Positions 1-8,645 of a stretch of DNA of 59,794 nt are shown piece by piece. Location of the stretch: positions 1 to 59,794 of the forward strand of contig JANXTS010000058.1 of the NCBI GenBank assembly GCA_025352265.1, in the 5' to 3' direction. How positions within the stretch are numbered: the stretch's first letter is position 1; each line of letters starts with the position of its first letter. A program made the position numbers and the translations under genes. Below the pieces are notes generated by a model. The model ran no database searches and was not told the origin of the DNA. It worked only from the letters and a program-made list of their open reading frames with translations. Source of the DNA: Variovorax sp. (GTDB lineage: Bacteria; Pseudomonadota; Gammaproteobacteria; Burkholderiales; Burkholderiaceae_C).

Positions 1-837
1 GCGCTCGAATATGTCGGCCATCGCCAGGCGCACTTCGGTGTATTTCTCGGCCACTCGCAGCTTGGCACGATGGTAAAAATATGAGCTTCGGGCCAGCATC
101 AATACGTCCAGCAGTTCGGCCACAGGGTACGTCTGCTTCAGGGCATCAACCAACATTGCCTTTTCCCGATTGGTCAGGCTTTGCCGGTTGATGCCCAGGT
201 CTTTTTTTATGATTTCATTCGCCTTCTTGAGGAGATCATGCTCGAGTTGAAGGCGGTAGACATCACGCTGTAGTGCTTGGAGCTGTCGCTCAAGCTCTTC
301 GCGTTCAAGTGACGGTACGGGCGGTGGCCGACTGGTCATGGATGCGGGTTGTTCTGGGCCAAGAAGCTCATTCTTCCATTGGTATAGCGTAGGCCTACAC
401 ACGCCGAATTCTTCTGCCAAAGCCCCAGCGCTGCCCTGGCGCATGCACAAGGCAACGACCGCAGCTTTCTTTACCGCCGGCGGCCGCGTCGGCCCAGGCG
501 AACGGCTGCAAATGCGTGTTTCTCGGTCGGGGTCAGCATCGCGAACCCAGCTCCGCAAAGAGTCCCGGCAAGGGTAGCCGAGTGCCTCGATGGTGAAAGC
601 GATGCAGCGGCCGTGCTCCAAATAATGTGCGACCGCCGTATCCATCTGGACCTTCGAATACTTGGCCTGCGTCCGAACGTAGCTGCGAGTCAGATCTGCC
701 GACAAGCGGTATTCGCGATACCAGCTCCTCAAAGCGTTCTTTGTCGGGTAGCCCAACTGGCAGATGGTTGCCGCCGGGCGCAGGCCCAACTTGATGTAGA
801 GCTCAACGGCGCGAATTCGGTCTTCGTATGGATACAT
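1..837 (-). CDS. IS3-family transposase (single-ORF type), 3' end outside the window
   Basis: Open from an ATG at 837 through to the window edge (279 codons, no stop). The protein starts MYPYEDRIRAVELYIKLG and carries two helix-turn-helix segments (about residues 1-60 and 115-165), then a leucine-rich coiled coil (about 180-215), then the start of an OrfB-like part (KKDLGINRQSLTNREK, about 220-240). This is the architecture of IS3-family elements in which OrfA and OrfB are read as one protein. The DDE catalytic domain lies beyond the left edge, so whether the element is intact cannot be judged. The outer end of the element is probably near 911, just before an unrelated gene remnant. Start chosen because of a GGAGG Shine-Dalgarno directly upstream. 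Confidence 0.85.
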   Translation of the reverse strand, partial: MYPYEDRIRAVELYIKLGLRPAATICQLGYPTKNALRSWYREYRLSADLTRSYVRTQAKYSKVQMDTAVAHYLEHGRCIAFTIEALGYPCRDSLRSWVRDADPDRETRICSRSPGPTRPPAVKKAAVVALCMRQGSAGALAEEFGVCRPTLYQWKNELLGPEQPASMTSRPPPVPSLEREELERQLQALQRDVYRLQLEHDLLKKANEIIKKDLGINRQSLTNREKAMLVDALKQTYPVAELLDVLMLARSSYFYHRAKLRVAEKYTEVRLAMADIFER

Positions 838-839
838 GA

Positions 840-857
840 ACTACCTCCAAAGGTAGT
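840..857 (-). promoter_or_regulatory. Hairpin over the transposase ribosome binding site
   Basis: On the minus strand ACTACCT pairs with AGGTAGT around a 4-base loop, immediately 5' of the transposase ATG. The GGAGG ribosome binding site falls in the loop and the 3' arm. Such hairpins in insertion sequences usually limit translation from read-through transcripts; that role here is inferred. Confidence 0.5.
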
Positions 858-917
858 CCAAGAAATCCGCCGCACCCCCATATCCTGGTGTCAACGAAAA
901 TTCTGCTGTCCGGAAAA

Positions 918-1369
918 ATGATGCCAGCCGGAAATGTGATGCGACAAGCCATAGAGGGCATTGCGCTGGCGTTGCTCTGTTCGAGCAACGAATTGATGAT
1001 TGTTTTGGGCCAGAATAAAAAACCAGTATCAATTCGATATTGGGAGCACGTCAAGCGTGGGATAGATTGGTCGAGAGCCACAAGGCGGTCGCCCAGTTGG
1101 AATTAAATCGGACTACCCTTGGCGTTACTGAAGACTCTGTTACTCGACTGAAGTCGGCAAAAAAACATTACAGCCAGTTCAGCCATCCAGGCTTACTTGG
1201 TATTGCATCAAGGGCGTCGCTAGGAACAGAGGGGCAGGTCTATGCAGGAGGACACTTCGATGTCGAAAAACTTGACGGGTACAAAGTCGAGATAGGTGAG
1301 CGAATCGGACTGTGTTCGATCCTTCCAAATTTGGTTGATTCGTTGGCTCGCCGAATTGCGCCGCGTTGA
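918..1369 (+). pseudogene. Truncated, frameshifted gene remnant next to the IS end
   Basis: Two overlapping plus-strand reading frames look like pieces of one protein. The first (from about 918) reads MRQAIEGIALALLCSSNE and runs into RYWEHVK near 1050; the second (from about 1040) reads QAWDRLVESHKAVAQLEL and continues to a stop at 1369, including GTEGQVYAGGHFDVEKLDGY. Joining them needs one shift at about 1040-1060. The 5' part is cut off where the insertion sequence ends. The family is not recognised. It could instead be a short intact gene starting at 1040, but no ribosome binding site is evident there. Confidence 0.45.
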
Positions 1370-1471
1370 TCAAAGATGCAAAAGTGGATTTCTGGTCAGG
1401 AGAAAGCGACAACGAAATGCCCATTTTCTCTAATCCATGTCCTCAAGGCCAATACGGTACTATTTGGCTAT

Positions 1472-1509
1472 AAACGCGGACGTGGGTTCGGTTCCGTACT
1501 CCGCCACCA
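1472..1509 (+). other. tRNA/tmRNA 3'-end-like sequence, possible attachment-site remnant
   Basis: The stretch contains GGACGTGGGTTCG followed by CTCCGCCACCA, which resembles the T arm and acceptor end of a tmRNA or a tRNA-Ser gene. The T stem does not pair (GTGGG against CCGTA) and no 5' half of a tRNA or tmRNA is visible upstream, so it is not a functional RNA gene. It sits between IS/remnant DNA and the first conserved chromosomal gene, where the att copy of an integrated element would be expected. The similarity was judged by eye. Confidence 0.3.
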
Positions 1510-1517
1510 CCTCCCTG

Positions 1518-1545
1518 ATGGGCCAACCTTTACGGGTTGGCCCAT
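1518..1545 (+). terminator. Strong intergenic hairpin, terminator-like
   Basis: ATGGGCCAACC and GGTTGGCCCAT form a perfect 11-bp stem with a 6-base loop. There is no long T run after it, so termination strength is uncertain. It separates the IS/remnant region from the rightward gene block. Nothing else is recognisable from 1546 to 1648 apart from the start region of the next gene. Confidence 0.5.
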
Positions 1546-1648
1546 TGTCGTCACGCTGGGCCTTCCGAGTCGATGTGGCATTTTCACGCGGCTATAGTCG
1601 GTTTGGTTTAGGCGGGGTCCCTCGCCAACCTCGATGACCAGGATCGCC

Positions 1649-3244
1649 ATGTCGGAAACGCTGACCTCCGCACTCACCCGGTACTACGACTCGGTGCCGT
1701 ACGACTCCCACCCTTTTCCTCAGACGGCAGTGGAGCACCTTGAAGCTCTGGCCTACATGTTTGGACTCGACGCGCCACGACCGGAGCAAGCGCGCGTGCT
1801 CGAACTCGGTTGTGCCTCGGGCGGTAACCTCATCCCGTTCGCCTCCCGGCATTCGGAAGCCACCGCTGTGGGCATTGATCTGTCGACAGTGCAGATTTCG
1901 CAAGGGTTGGACGTGATTCGGGTGTCGGGCCTTGGCAACATCACGCTCCGCGCGTTCGACATCGCCGCCATCGACGCTTCTTTCGGCCAGTTCGATTACA
2001 TCGTCTGCCACGGCGTCTACAGCTGGGTACCGCCCGAAGTGCAAGACGCCATTCTTCGGGTCTGCTCCGAGAATCTCGCGCCCAATGGCGTCGCCTACAT
2101 CAGCTACAACGTCTATCCTGGCTGGAAGGCCCGTGAGATCGTCCGCGACGCGATGATCCTGCGCGGCGCGCCACGCGATGAGCCAGACGAAAAGCTCTCT
2201 TATGCGCGCGGCATGCTCGAATTCCTGGAGCAGTCGGCTCGTCCCGACAGCGTGCTCAAGAAGACGCTCGAAGAGACCATGCCGATCGTTCGTAGCGCCA
2301 ACAGTTCGTATCTGTTGCACGAGTTTCTTGAGCCCTGCAATGCGCCATGCTACTTCAAGCAGTTTGTCGAGCGTGCCGGTGCGCGCGGCCTAGCCTATCT
2401 GGCGGATGCCGAACCCTCGTCGATGTTCGTGCAGAACTACGGCGAAAAGGTTCGTGATCCGTTGTTGCGCGAATGCGGCGGCAGCCAGATGCTGATGGAG
2501 CAGTACCTCGATTTCCTGGTCAATCGCACGTTCAGGCAGACGCTGCTGGTCAAGCAGGAACTCGCCAGCGATATTCGCTACCGCCTCGATCCTGAACGCA
2601 ACGCCAAGCTCGAATACGCGGGCACCTTCAGCACGCAGGATGGCACTCCGCTAACGCTCGACACGCGCGAGCAGCCTTGCAATGCGATGCGTAATTTGAA
2701 AGTGACGCTACGCCTGCCGGTACACAAGGCGGTCGCGCAAGTGCTCGATGAAAGTTATCCCGCTACCGTGTCGACCGAAGCGCTGATTACCGCCGTGGCC
2801 GAAAGAACGGGTGATCTGCGGACGTCGGTTGGGTCCTTCGTTTCCGGGATGCTCGAGGAGCTCTTGATCCTGGGCGCCGTGCGCATTCGGCGCGGATCCA
2901 AGACAACTGCCAGGTCGGTCCCTGAGTTTCCGCGTGCGCTGGCGGCGGTTCGTCGCGCGTCTGGCCTGCCGCTCACTGCCGGGCCTGCGGCCAGCGTTTG
3001 CAATCAGTGGCATGAGCCCGTTGCGTTGTCGTTGCTCGAACGTTGTCTGTTGCCGCTGCTGGACGGCGCACATTCCCACGAAGCGCTAGCCGAACATCTG
3101 GCCAGCGAAGCGCGCTCTGAAAGGCTTCGGTTCATCAAGGATGACAAGCCGATCACCGACGCAGATGCGTTGCGAGAATTTACGCTGAAGCAGGTCGAAC
3201 TGGCGCTGACGGATTTGAGACGGAAGGCTCTGCTCGTCGCATGA
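1649..3244 (+). CDS. SAM-dependent methyltransferase with MethyTransf_Reg domain
   Basis: A class I methyltransferase of 531 residues. The N-terminal half has the SAM-binding loop VLELGCASGGN (about residue 50), an acidic VGIDLS strand end, and FDYIVCHGVYSWV, which matches motif IV. The middle (about 210-330) matches the 'methyltransferase regulatory domain' family with a conserved SSYLLHEFLE segment, and the C-terminal third is a winged-helix-like region. The substrate is unknown. The ATG at 1649 is preferred over one at 1634 because AGGA lies 6 bases before it. The last codon overlaps the ggt start (ATGA), so the two are co-translated. Confidence 0.85.
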   Translation: MSETLTSALTRYYDSVPYDSHPFPQTAVEHLEALAYMFGLDAPRPEQARVLELGCASGGNLIPFASRHSEATAVGIDLSTVQISQGLDVIRVSGLGNITLRAFDIAAIDASFGQFDYIVCHGVYSWVPPEVQDAILRVCSENLAPNGVAYISYNVYPGWKAREIVRDAMILRGAPRDEPDEKLSYARGMLEFLEQSARPDSVLKKTLEETMPIVRSANSSYLLHEFLEPCNAPCYFKQFVERAGARGLAYLADAEPSSMFVQNYGEKVRDPLLRECGGSQMLMEQYLDFLVNRTFRQTLLVKQELASDIRYRLDPERNAKLEYAGTFSTQDGTPLTLDTREQPCNAMRNLKVTLRLPVHKAVAQVLDESYPATVSTEALITAVAERTGDLRTSVGSFVSGMLEELLILGAVRIRRGSKTTARSVPEFPRALAAVRRASGLPLTAGPAASVCNQWHEPVALSLLERCLLPLLDGAHSHEALAEHLASEARSERLRFIKDDKPITDADALREFTLKQVELALTDLRRKALLVA

Positions 3245-5013
3245 GATTGACTGGGAAGGTGCTTACGAGCACGAAAACGCAACGCTGGAGGCGTTCGAAA
3301 CGCTGGTGCGCGATTGCGATGCTGATCGTCGGGTCGGCCGCCACGCAGCAAACCAACGCGGCCTCCCAGGCCCCAGTGGCAGCACAAAACGGCATGGTCG
3401 TCTCGGCGCAGCACCTGGCGACGAAAGTCGGTGTAGACGTGCTGAAGCGCGGAGGCAACGCGGTCGATGCGGCCGTCGCGGTCGGGTATGCGCTGGCAGT
3501 GGTCTACCCGGCAGCCGGCAACCTCGGCGGCGGGGGCTTCATGACCCTGGAGTTGACCGATGGCCGCAAAACCTTTCTGGACTTCCGCGAGAAGGCACCC
3601 TTGGCCTCGACCGCTGACATGTACCTGGACCAATCCGGAAACATCGTGGAAGGCCTGAGCACTCGTGGTCACCTGGCGGTCGGCGTCCCCGGTACGGTGT
3701 CAGGGCTCGAGTTTGCGCGCTCGAAATACGGCACCATGCCCCGCAGCGCCTTGATCGCGCCTGCCATCGCGCTGGCGGAACGGGGCTTCGAACTGGGTCA
3801 GGGAGACTTCGACATGTTCGCGACAGCCACCGATGCGTTCCAGAAAGACCCCGCTTCGGCCGCCATCTTTCTGAATCGCGGCAAGCCCTTTGTGGTCGGC
3901 GAAAAAATCGTGCAAAAAGATCTGGCAACGACGCTCAGGGCCATCAGCCGCAACGGTGTCAACGGGTTCTATAAAGGGTCGGTCGCGGCTGCCATCGTCG
4001 CGTCGAGTCGTGCGGGCAAAGGTCTCATCACGCAGGCCGACCTCAACCAGTACGAGACGCGTGAGCTGGCGCCCATCGAGTGCGACTACCGCGGCTATCA
4101 CGTGGTGTCGGCACCGCCCCCGAGTTCGGGTGGCGTCATCATTTGCGAGATGTTGAATGTGCTCGAAGGCTATCCGCTGAAGGCGTTGGGCTACCGTTCC
4201 GCACAAGCCGTGCACTATCAGATAGAGGCGATGCGCCATGCCTACGTCGACCGCAACAGCTACCTTGGCGACCCGGACTTCGTGAAGAACCCGCTCGGCC
4301 GGTTGGTCGACAAGGCTTACGCCGAGACGATCCGCGCTGCGATCGACCCTAACAAGGCCGGCGTTTCGCAAGAAATCAAGTCCGGCGTGGCGCCGCATGA
4401 GGGGAGCAACACCACCCACTACTCCATCATGGACCGATGGGGCAACGCGGTGGCGGTCACCTACACGCTGAACGACTGGTTCGGCGCCAAGGTAACGGCC
4501 GCGAAGACCGGAGTCTTGCTGAACAACGGAATGGACGACTTCACATCAAAAGTCGGAGTGCCCAACATGTACGGGCTGGTCCAAGGCGAGGCTAACAAGA
4601 TAGCGCCCGGCAAGCGCCCGCTGGGTTCGATGAGCCCGACCATCGTGAGCAAAAACGGCAAGCCGGTGCTGGTGCTCGGCACGCCGGGCGGCAGCCGCAT
4701 CATCACCGCGGTGCTGCTGACTATCGTCAATATCATCGACTACGGCATGACCGTGCAGGAAGCCGTCGATGCGCCTCGCTTTCATCAGCAGTGGATGCCT
4801 AACGAGACCAGTTTCGAACCTTACTCATTCAGTCCGGACACTTTGAAAGTGCTGACCGACATGGGTCACCGTTTCAATGCGCCACAACCTGCCAACCACA
4901 TGGCTGCCATCCTCGTCGGCGCACCGTCGCTCGGGGGCAAACCGGTTGGCAACAATCGCTTTTATGGTGCCAACGACCCGCGCCGGAACACCGGTCTGGC
5001 GCTCGGATATTGA
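3241..5013 (+). CDS. ggt: Gamma-glutamyltransferase precursor
   Basis: A periplasmic enzyme of 590 residues that transfers or hydrolyses the gamma-glutamyl group of glutathione and related compounds. It has an Arg/Lys-rich signal peptide (residues 1 to about 40), the large-subunit motif GNLGGGGFM, and the autocleavage site N-T-T-H-Y-S, where Thr391 would become the N-terminal nucleophile of the small subunit. PLGSMSPT and GTPGGSRI, which bind substrate in this family, are both present. The length matches the E. coli enzyme. It starts in a 4-base overlap with the methyltransferase, and rsuA follows after 3 bases. Confidence 0.95.
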   Translation: MRLTGKVLTSTKTQRWRRSKRWCAIAMLIVGSAATQQTNAASQAPVAAQNGMVVSAQHLATKVGVDVLKRGGNAVDAAVAVGYALAVVYPAAGNLGGGGFMTLELTDGRKTFLDFREKAPLASTADMYLDQSGNIVEGLSTRGHLAVGVPGTVSGLEFARSKYGTMPRSALIAPAIALAERGFELGQGDFDMFATATDAFQKDPASAAIFLNRGKPFVVGEKIVQKDLATTLRAISRNGVNGFYKGSVAAAIVASSRAGKGLITQADLNQYETRELAPIECDYRGYHVVSAPPPSSGGVIICEMLNVLEGYPLKALGYRSAQAVHYQIEAMRHAYVDRNSYLGDPDFVKNPLGRLVDKAYAETIRAAIDPNKAGVSQEIKSGVAPHEGSNTTHYSIMDRWGNAVAVTYTLNDWFGAKVTAAKTGVLLNNGMDDFTSKVGVPNMYGLVQGEANKIAPGKRPLGSMSPTIVSKNGKPVLVLGTPGGSRIITAVLLTIVNIIDYGMTVQEAVDAPRFHQQWMPNETSFEPYSFSPDTLKVLTDMGHRFNAPQPANHMAAILVGAPSLGGKPVGNNRFYGANDPRRNTGLALGY

Positions 5014-5016
5014 CAA

Positions 5017-5745
5017 GTGCAACTACAAGAAATTCTCTATAGCCAAGGCTTTGGCACGCGGCGCGTTTGCGCGGGGCTCGTTCAGCAGGGGTACATCTCG
5101 ATCGGCGACGCCGTGGTGACCGATTCTTCAATCGACATCGATATCGCAGACCTGCAATTCACGGTCCAGGGCAAGGCGTGGCAATACCACGACAAGGCCT
5201 ATTTGATGCTCCACAAGCCAACCGGCACCGAGTGTTCGCAAAAGCCATCAACGTACCCGAGCATTTACACCCTGCTGCCTTCGCCGCTGCGGTTGAGGCC
5301 AAACAAGGGAGCGGTGCAGGGCGTGCAGGCGGTCGGTCGGCTCGACCAAGACACGACCGGCCTGCTGCTGATGACCGACGACGGCCATTTCATCCATCGC
5401 ATGGGCTCGCCAAAGCACCATGTTCCCAAGGTCTACGAGGTCACGACCAAGCATCCGGTCGACGCCGCGCAGGTCGCCAAGTTGCTGGCTGGCGTGGTGC
5501 TCGATGACGACCCAAAGCCGGTGCGCGCGGCGGCGTGCGAAGCCACCGGCGAACTGCAATTGCGCCTGACACTGACCGAAGGCAAATACCACCAAGTCAA
5601 ACGAATGGTCGCAGCCGTGGGAAACCGCGTCGAGGCATTACATCGTTCGCAGATCGGGTCGCTGGTGCTGACCGACGCATTGCTTGCGGGTCAATGGCGT
5701 TGGCTGACCGGCGAAGAGGTCGAAGCACTCCGAAGCTCACGCTGA
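5017..5745 (+). CDS. rsuA: 16S rRNA pseudouridine(516) synthase RsuA
   Basis: A 242-residue RsuA-family pseudouridine synthase. An S4-like N-terminal domain (ILYSQGFGTRRVCAGLVQQG) precedes the catalytic domain with GRLDQDTTGLLL, in which Asp110 is the catalytic aspartate, and the later KYHQVKRM motif. The start is a GTG 3 bases after the ggt stop, with no in-frame ATG nearby. The related RluE/RluB families are possible, but length and sequence favour RsuA. Confidence 0.85.
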   Translation: MQLQEILYSQGFGTRRVCAGLVQQGYISIGDAVVTDSSIDIDIADLQFTVQGKAWQYHDKAYLMLHKPTGTECSQKPSTYPSIYTLLPSPLRLRPNKGAVQGVQAVGRLDQDTTGLLLMTDDGHFIHRMGSPKHHVPKVYEVTTKHPVDAAQVAKLLAGVVLDDDPKPVRAAACEATGELQLRLTLTEGKYHQVKRMVAAVGNRVEALHRSQIGSLVLTDALLAGQWRWLTGEEVEALRSSR

Positions 5746-5805
5746 CGTCAGCCAATCGGCAGGGTCGGCCGTTAAAATTCAAGATCTTTATTCGGACTCA
5801 TCCTT

Positions 5806-6813
5806 TTGCGCTCTCTTGCCCTACCGACCGGCCGCTTCGCCGCCTTTTTGTTGCTTTGTGCCGTCGTCTTGACACCGCTTTTTCAGCCGGCCCACGGCGC
5901 CGAGCAGCCACCGATCTTTGTGCTCAACTCGCTCGACGCCAGCGTCAGCGTCATCAGCCCCGAAGATTGGACTGAAAAGCAGCGCATCGCGACCGGCAAG
6001 GAGCCGCATCACATCTACATGACGCCCGACGAAAAATCGGTCATCGTGGCGAATTCGGCGGGCGATTCCCTGACTTTTCTGAATCCGCGCACGGCCGAAG
6101 TCCAGCGCGTCGTCTACGGCATCATCGATCCTTACCAACTACAGTTTTCGCGCGACATGAAGTGGTTCGTCACTGCCGGCAACCGCCTCAACCACGTCGA
6201 CGTCTACCGCTGGGACGGCAAGGACTTGAAGCTCGCCAAGCGCATCCCGACCGGCAAGACGCCTAGCCACATCTGGATCGACGGTACCAGCACCATCGCT
6301 TACGTGACCATGCAAGACAGCGACGAGCTGATCTCGATCGATCTGGCGACGCAGGCCATCCGCTGGCGCACGCCGACCGGCGCGATGCCGGCCGATATCT
6401 TCGGCATTAATGGGGGCAAGACGTTGCTGGTCGGGCTGACGGGTGGCGACAGTGTTCAGGTGTTCGACGTAGCGGGCGCGGAGCCTAAACTTACTGGCAA
6501 GATTGCGACGGGTAAGGGTGCCCATGCATTCCGCTCAGCTGGCGATGGACGAAGTGTTTTTGTCAGCAATCGCGTGGCCAACACAATCAGTCGTATTGAT
6601 ATACAAACGCTAAAAGTGACCGACGAATATCCTGTGCCCGGCGGGCCGGACTGCATGGATGTGTCGGCTGACGGAAAGACCTTGTACGTCACGTCGCGTT
6701 GGGCCAAAAAGCTCAGCATCGTCGATTTGGCGAGCCACAAGGTAGTCCGGCAGATCAACGTGGGCCGCTCGCCGCACGGCGTCTGGACCCTGGACCATGC
6801 CAAGCTCTATTAA
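5806..6813 (+). CDS. Secreted YVTN-type beta-propeller protein
   Basis: 335 residues with an N-terminal signal peptide (LLLCAVVLTPLF...HGAEQ) and repeated blades such as FVLNSLDASVSVIS, VIVANSAGDSLTF, VFVSNRVANTISRID and LYVTSRWAKKLSIVD. These are the 40-residue repeats of the YVTN/YncE seven-bladed propeller family. Proteins of this type sit in the periplasm and may bind DNA, metals or partner enzymes; no specific role can be assigned. The start shown is TTG with no clear ribosome binding site, so the N-terminus is uncertain. The gene overlaps the following deacetylase gene by 17 bases, which suggests a common function. Confidence 0.75.
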   Translation: MRSLALPTGRFAAFLLLCAVVLTPLFQPAHGAEQPPIFVLNSLDASVSVISPEDWTEKQRIATGKEPHHIYMTPDEKSVIVANSAGDSLTFLNPRTAEVQRVVYGIIDPYQLQFSRDMKWFVTAGNRLNHVDVYRWDGKDLKLAKRIPTGKTPSHIWIDGTSTIAYVTMQDSDELISIDLATQAIRWRTPTGAMPADIFGINGGKTLLVGLTGGDSVQVFDVAGAEPKLTGKIATGKGAHAFRSAGDGRSVFVSNRVANTISRIDIQTLKVTDEYPVPGGPDCMDVSADGKTLYVTSRWAKKLSIVDLASHKVVRQINVGRSPHGVWTLDHAKLY

Positions 6814-7618
6814 GTACGCCGGCTGGCTCGCCGCAGTCATTTGTGCATTTGCAGCGCCGATCAACGCGACCGCACAGGGCACACCGGGCAAGCCGAGCAG
6901 TTGCGAGAAGCCCGTCTATTTGACGCTAGACACCGGCCACATGGGCGTCGCACCGCTGGTTGCCGACGTGCTCAACCGCCAGAACGTAAGGGTCACTTTT
7001 TTTGCCGCGGCTGAGCGCACGCAAACCGACGGCGACAGCCTGGACAACCACTGGGCAGCCTGGTGGAAGGCCAGGGCGGCTGAAGGCAACGAGTTCGGCT
7101 CGCACACCTACGACCACGTGTATTGGCGCGGCGATGAGAAGAGCGCTGAAGCCCGTTTCCGCGTGCGGCCCTCGGCCGGCGCATTGGCTGGTCGCGAGTT
7201 CACCTGGACCGCGGCGGAGTACTGCGAGAACATTGCGAAGTCTTCGGAGCGACTGGCTCTGATTACGGGAAAGAAGCCGCTGCCGTTGTTTCGCGCGCCA
7301 GGCGGCAAGACATCGGTGAAGCTGCTCGCCGCAGCCAGAGTCTGTGGCTTCGAGCATGTCGGCTGGGCGCCGGAAGGCTTTCTTGGTGACGAGTTGCCGA
7401 GCGAAAAGTTCAGCAACGAGAAGTTGCTTGCGCAGTCGCTGGCAACCATCAAGCCAGGCGACATCCTGCTGGCGCATCTTGGCATCTGGTCGCGCAAAGA
7501 TCCATGGGCGCCGGCCGATCTGGAGCCGCTGATCGTCGGCCTCAAGGCCAAGGGCTTCTGCTTTGAGACGCTGCGCCAGCATCCCGACTACCGCGCCTGG
7601 ATCGCGGCACATCCCTGA
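6797..7618 (+). CDS. Polysaccharide deacetylase-like (NodB fold) exported protein
   Basis: 273 residues with a signal peptide (to about residue 27). The NodB-fold motifs are recognisable: YLTLDTGHMG (motif 1, Asp45), GSHTYDH (motif 2, His103 and His107) and RAPGGK (motif 3). Motif 1 is normally TFDDG; here the second Asp, a metal ligand, is Thr, so activity may be altered. Family members remove N- or O-acetyl groups from glycans. It overlaps the upstream beta-propeller gene, so the two are probably made together in the periplasm. Confidence 0.8.
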   Translation: MPSSIKYAGWLAAVICAFAAPINATAQGTPGKPSSCEKPVYLTLDTGHMGVAPLVADVLNRQNVRVTFFAAAERTQTDGDSLDNHWAAWWKARAAEGNEFGSHTYDHVYWRGDEKSAEARFRVRPSAGALAGREFTWTAAEYCENIAKSSERLALITGKKPLPLFRAPGGKTSVKLLAAARVCGFEHVGWAPEGFLGDELPSEKFSNEKLLAQSLATIKPGDILLAHLGIWSRKDPWAPADLEPLIVGLKAKGFCFETLRQHPDYRAWIAAHP

Positions 7619-7630
7619 CCCGGTGACACC

Positions 7631-8611
7631 ATGGTCGAGTGGCTTACAGATCACTTTTCGGCGCTGCAAGGCTGGTTCTTTGAGACAGCGGTGCAGCCGC
7701 TCGTCTACGCCGTTGGCCTGGGCGGCTGGACCGAGGACGCGTTCGACGCGACCGGCTGGCTGCTGGTTGGGCTGATCCAGATACTGGTGCTGCTCGCGCT
7801 GATCGGTCCGCTGCAGCGCTGGCGGCCTGCGGAGCCGGTGGTCGACAAGCGCGCCATCCGCACCGACATTTTGTACACGCTGATCCATCGGCTCGGGCTC
7901 TTCAAGCTCGCGATCTTCTTCGTGCTACAGCCGGTGTTCGACGATGCACTTGGGAGCCTGCGCGGGTCCGGCTGGGGCACGCTGCATCTCGACGAGCTGT
8001 GGCCAGGGGTTACCGATGTGCCGTGGATTGCTTTCGCGATGTACTTGGTGGTGCTCGACTTCGTCGAATACCTGATCCATCGCGGGCAGCACGGCTTCAA
8101 CTGGTGGTGGGGTTTGCATTCGCTGCACCACTCGCAGCGCCAGATGACGATGTGGAGCGACAACCGCAACCACCTGCTCGACGATGTGATCCACGACGTC
8201 ATCATCGTCGTCGTGGCGCAGCTCATCGGCGTGGCGCCGGGCCAGTTCATCGCTGTGGTCGTGTTCACTCAACTGAGCGAGAGCTTGCAGCACGCCAATC
8301 TAAGGCTGAGCTTCGGGGCCATCGGCGAGCGGCTGTGGATCAGCCCGCGCTTTCATCGGCTGCACCACAGCATCGGCCTCGGGCACGAGTCGGGCGGCGC
8401 GAAGACTTTGGGTGGGCACAACTTCGGCGTGCTGCTGCCGTGTTGGGACATGCTGTTTCGCACCGTCAATTTCGAGCCGCGCTACGACGCGACCGGCATT
8501 CGCGACCAAGTCGAGCCCGATGCCTCCGGCCGGCTGCGTGACTACGGCCGCGGCTTCTGGACGCAGCAATGGTTCGGATTGAAGCGCATGGTCGGCCGCG
8601 GTCGCGGCTGA
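7631..8611 (+). CDS. Sterol desaturase / fatty acid hydroxylase family membrane protein
   Basis: 326 residues, with several hydrophobic segments and the histidine clusters of the di-iron membrane hydroxylase family: HRGQH (His150, His154), HSLHH (163-167) and HRLHH (242-246). It is expected to hydroxylate or desaturate a lipid in the cytoplasmic membrane; the substrate is not predictable. The ATG is 12 bases after the deacetylase stop. Confidence 0.88.
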   Translation: MVEWLTDHFSALQGWFFETAVQPLVYAVGLGGWTEDAFDATGWLLVGLIQILVLLALIGPLQRWRPAEPVVDKRAIRTDILYTLIHRLGLFKLAIFFVLQPVFDDALGSLRGSGWGTLHLDELWPGVTDVPWIAFAMYLVVLDFVEYLIHRGQHGFNWWWGLHSLHHSQRQMTMWSDNRNHLLDDVIHDVIIVVVAQLIGVAPGQFIAVVVFTQLSESLQHANLRLSFGAIGERLWISPRFHRLHHSIGLGHESGGAKTLGGHNFGVLLPCWDMLFRTVNFEPRYDATGIRDQVEPDASGRLRDYGRGFWTQQWFGLKRMVGRGRG

Positions 8612-8645
8612 CGCTGCCGATCGGCCGGCGGTATCCTCTCGGTTG

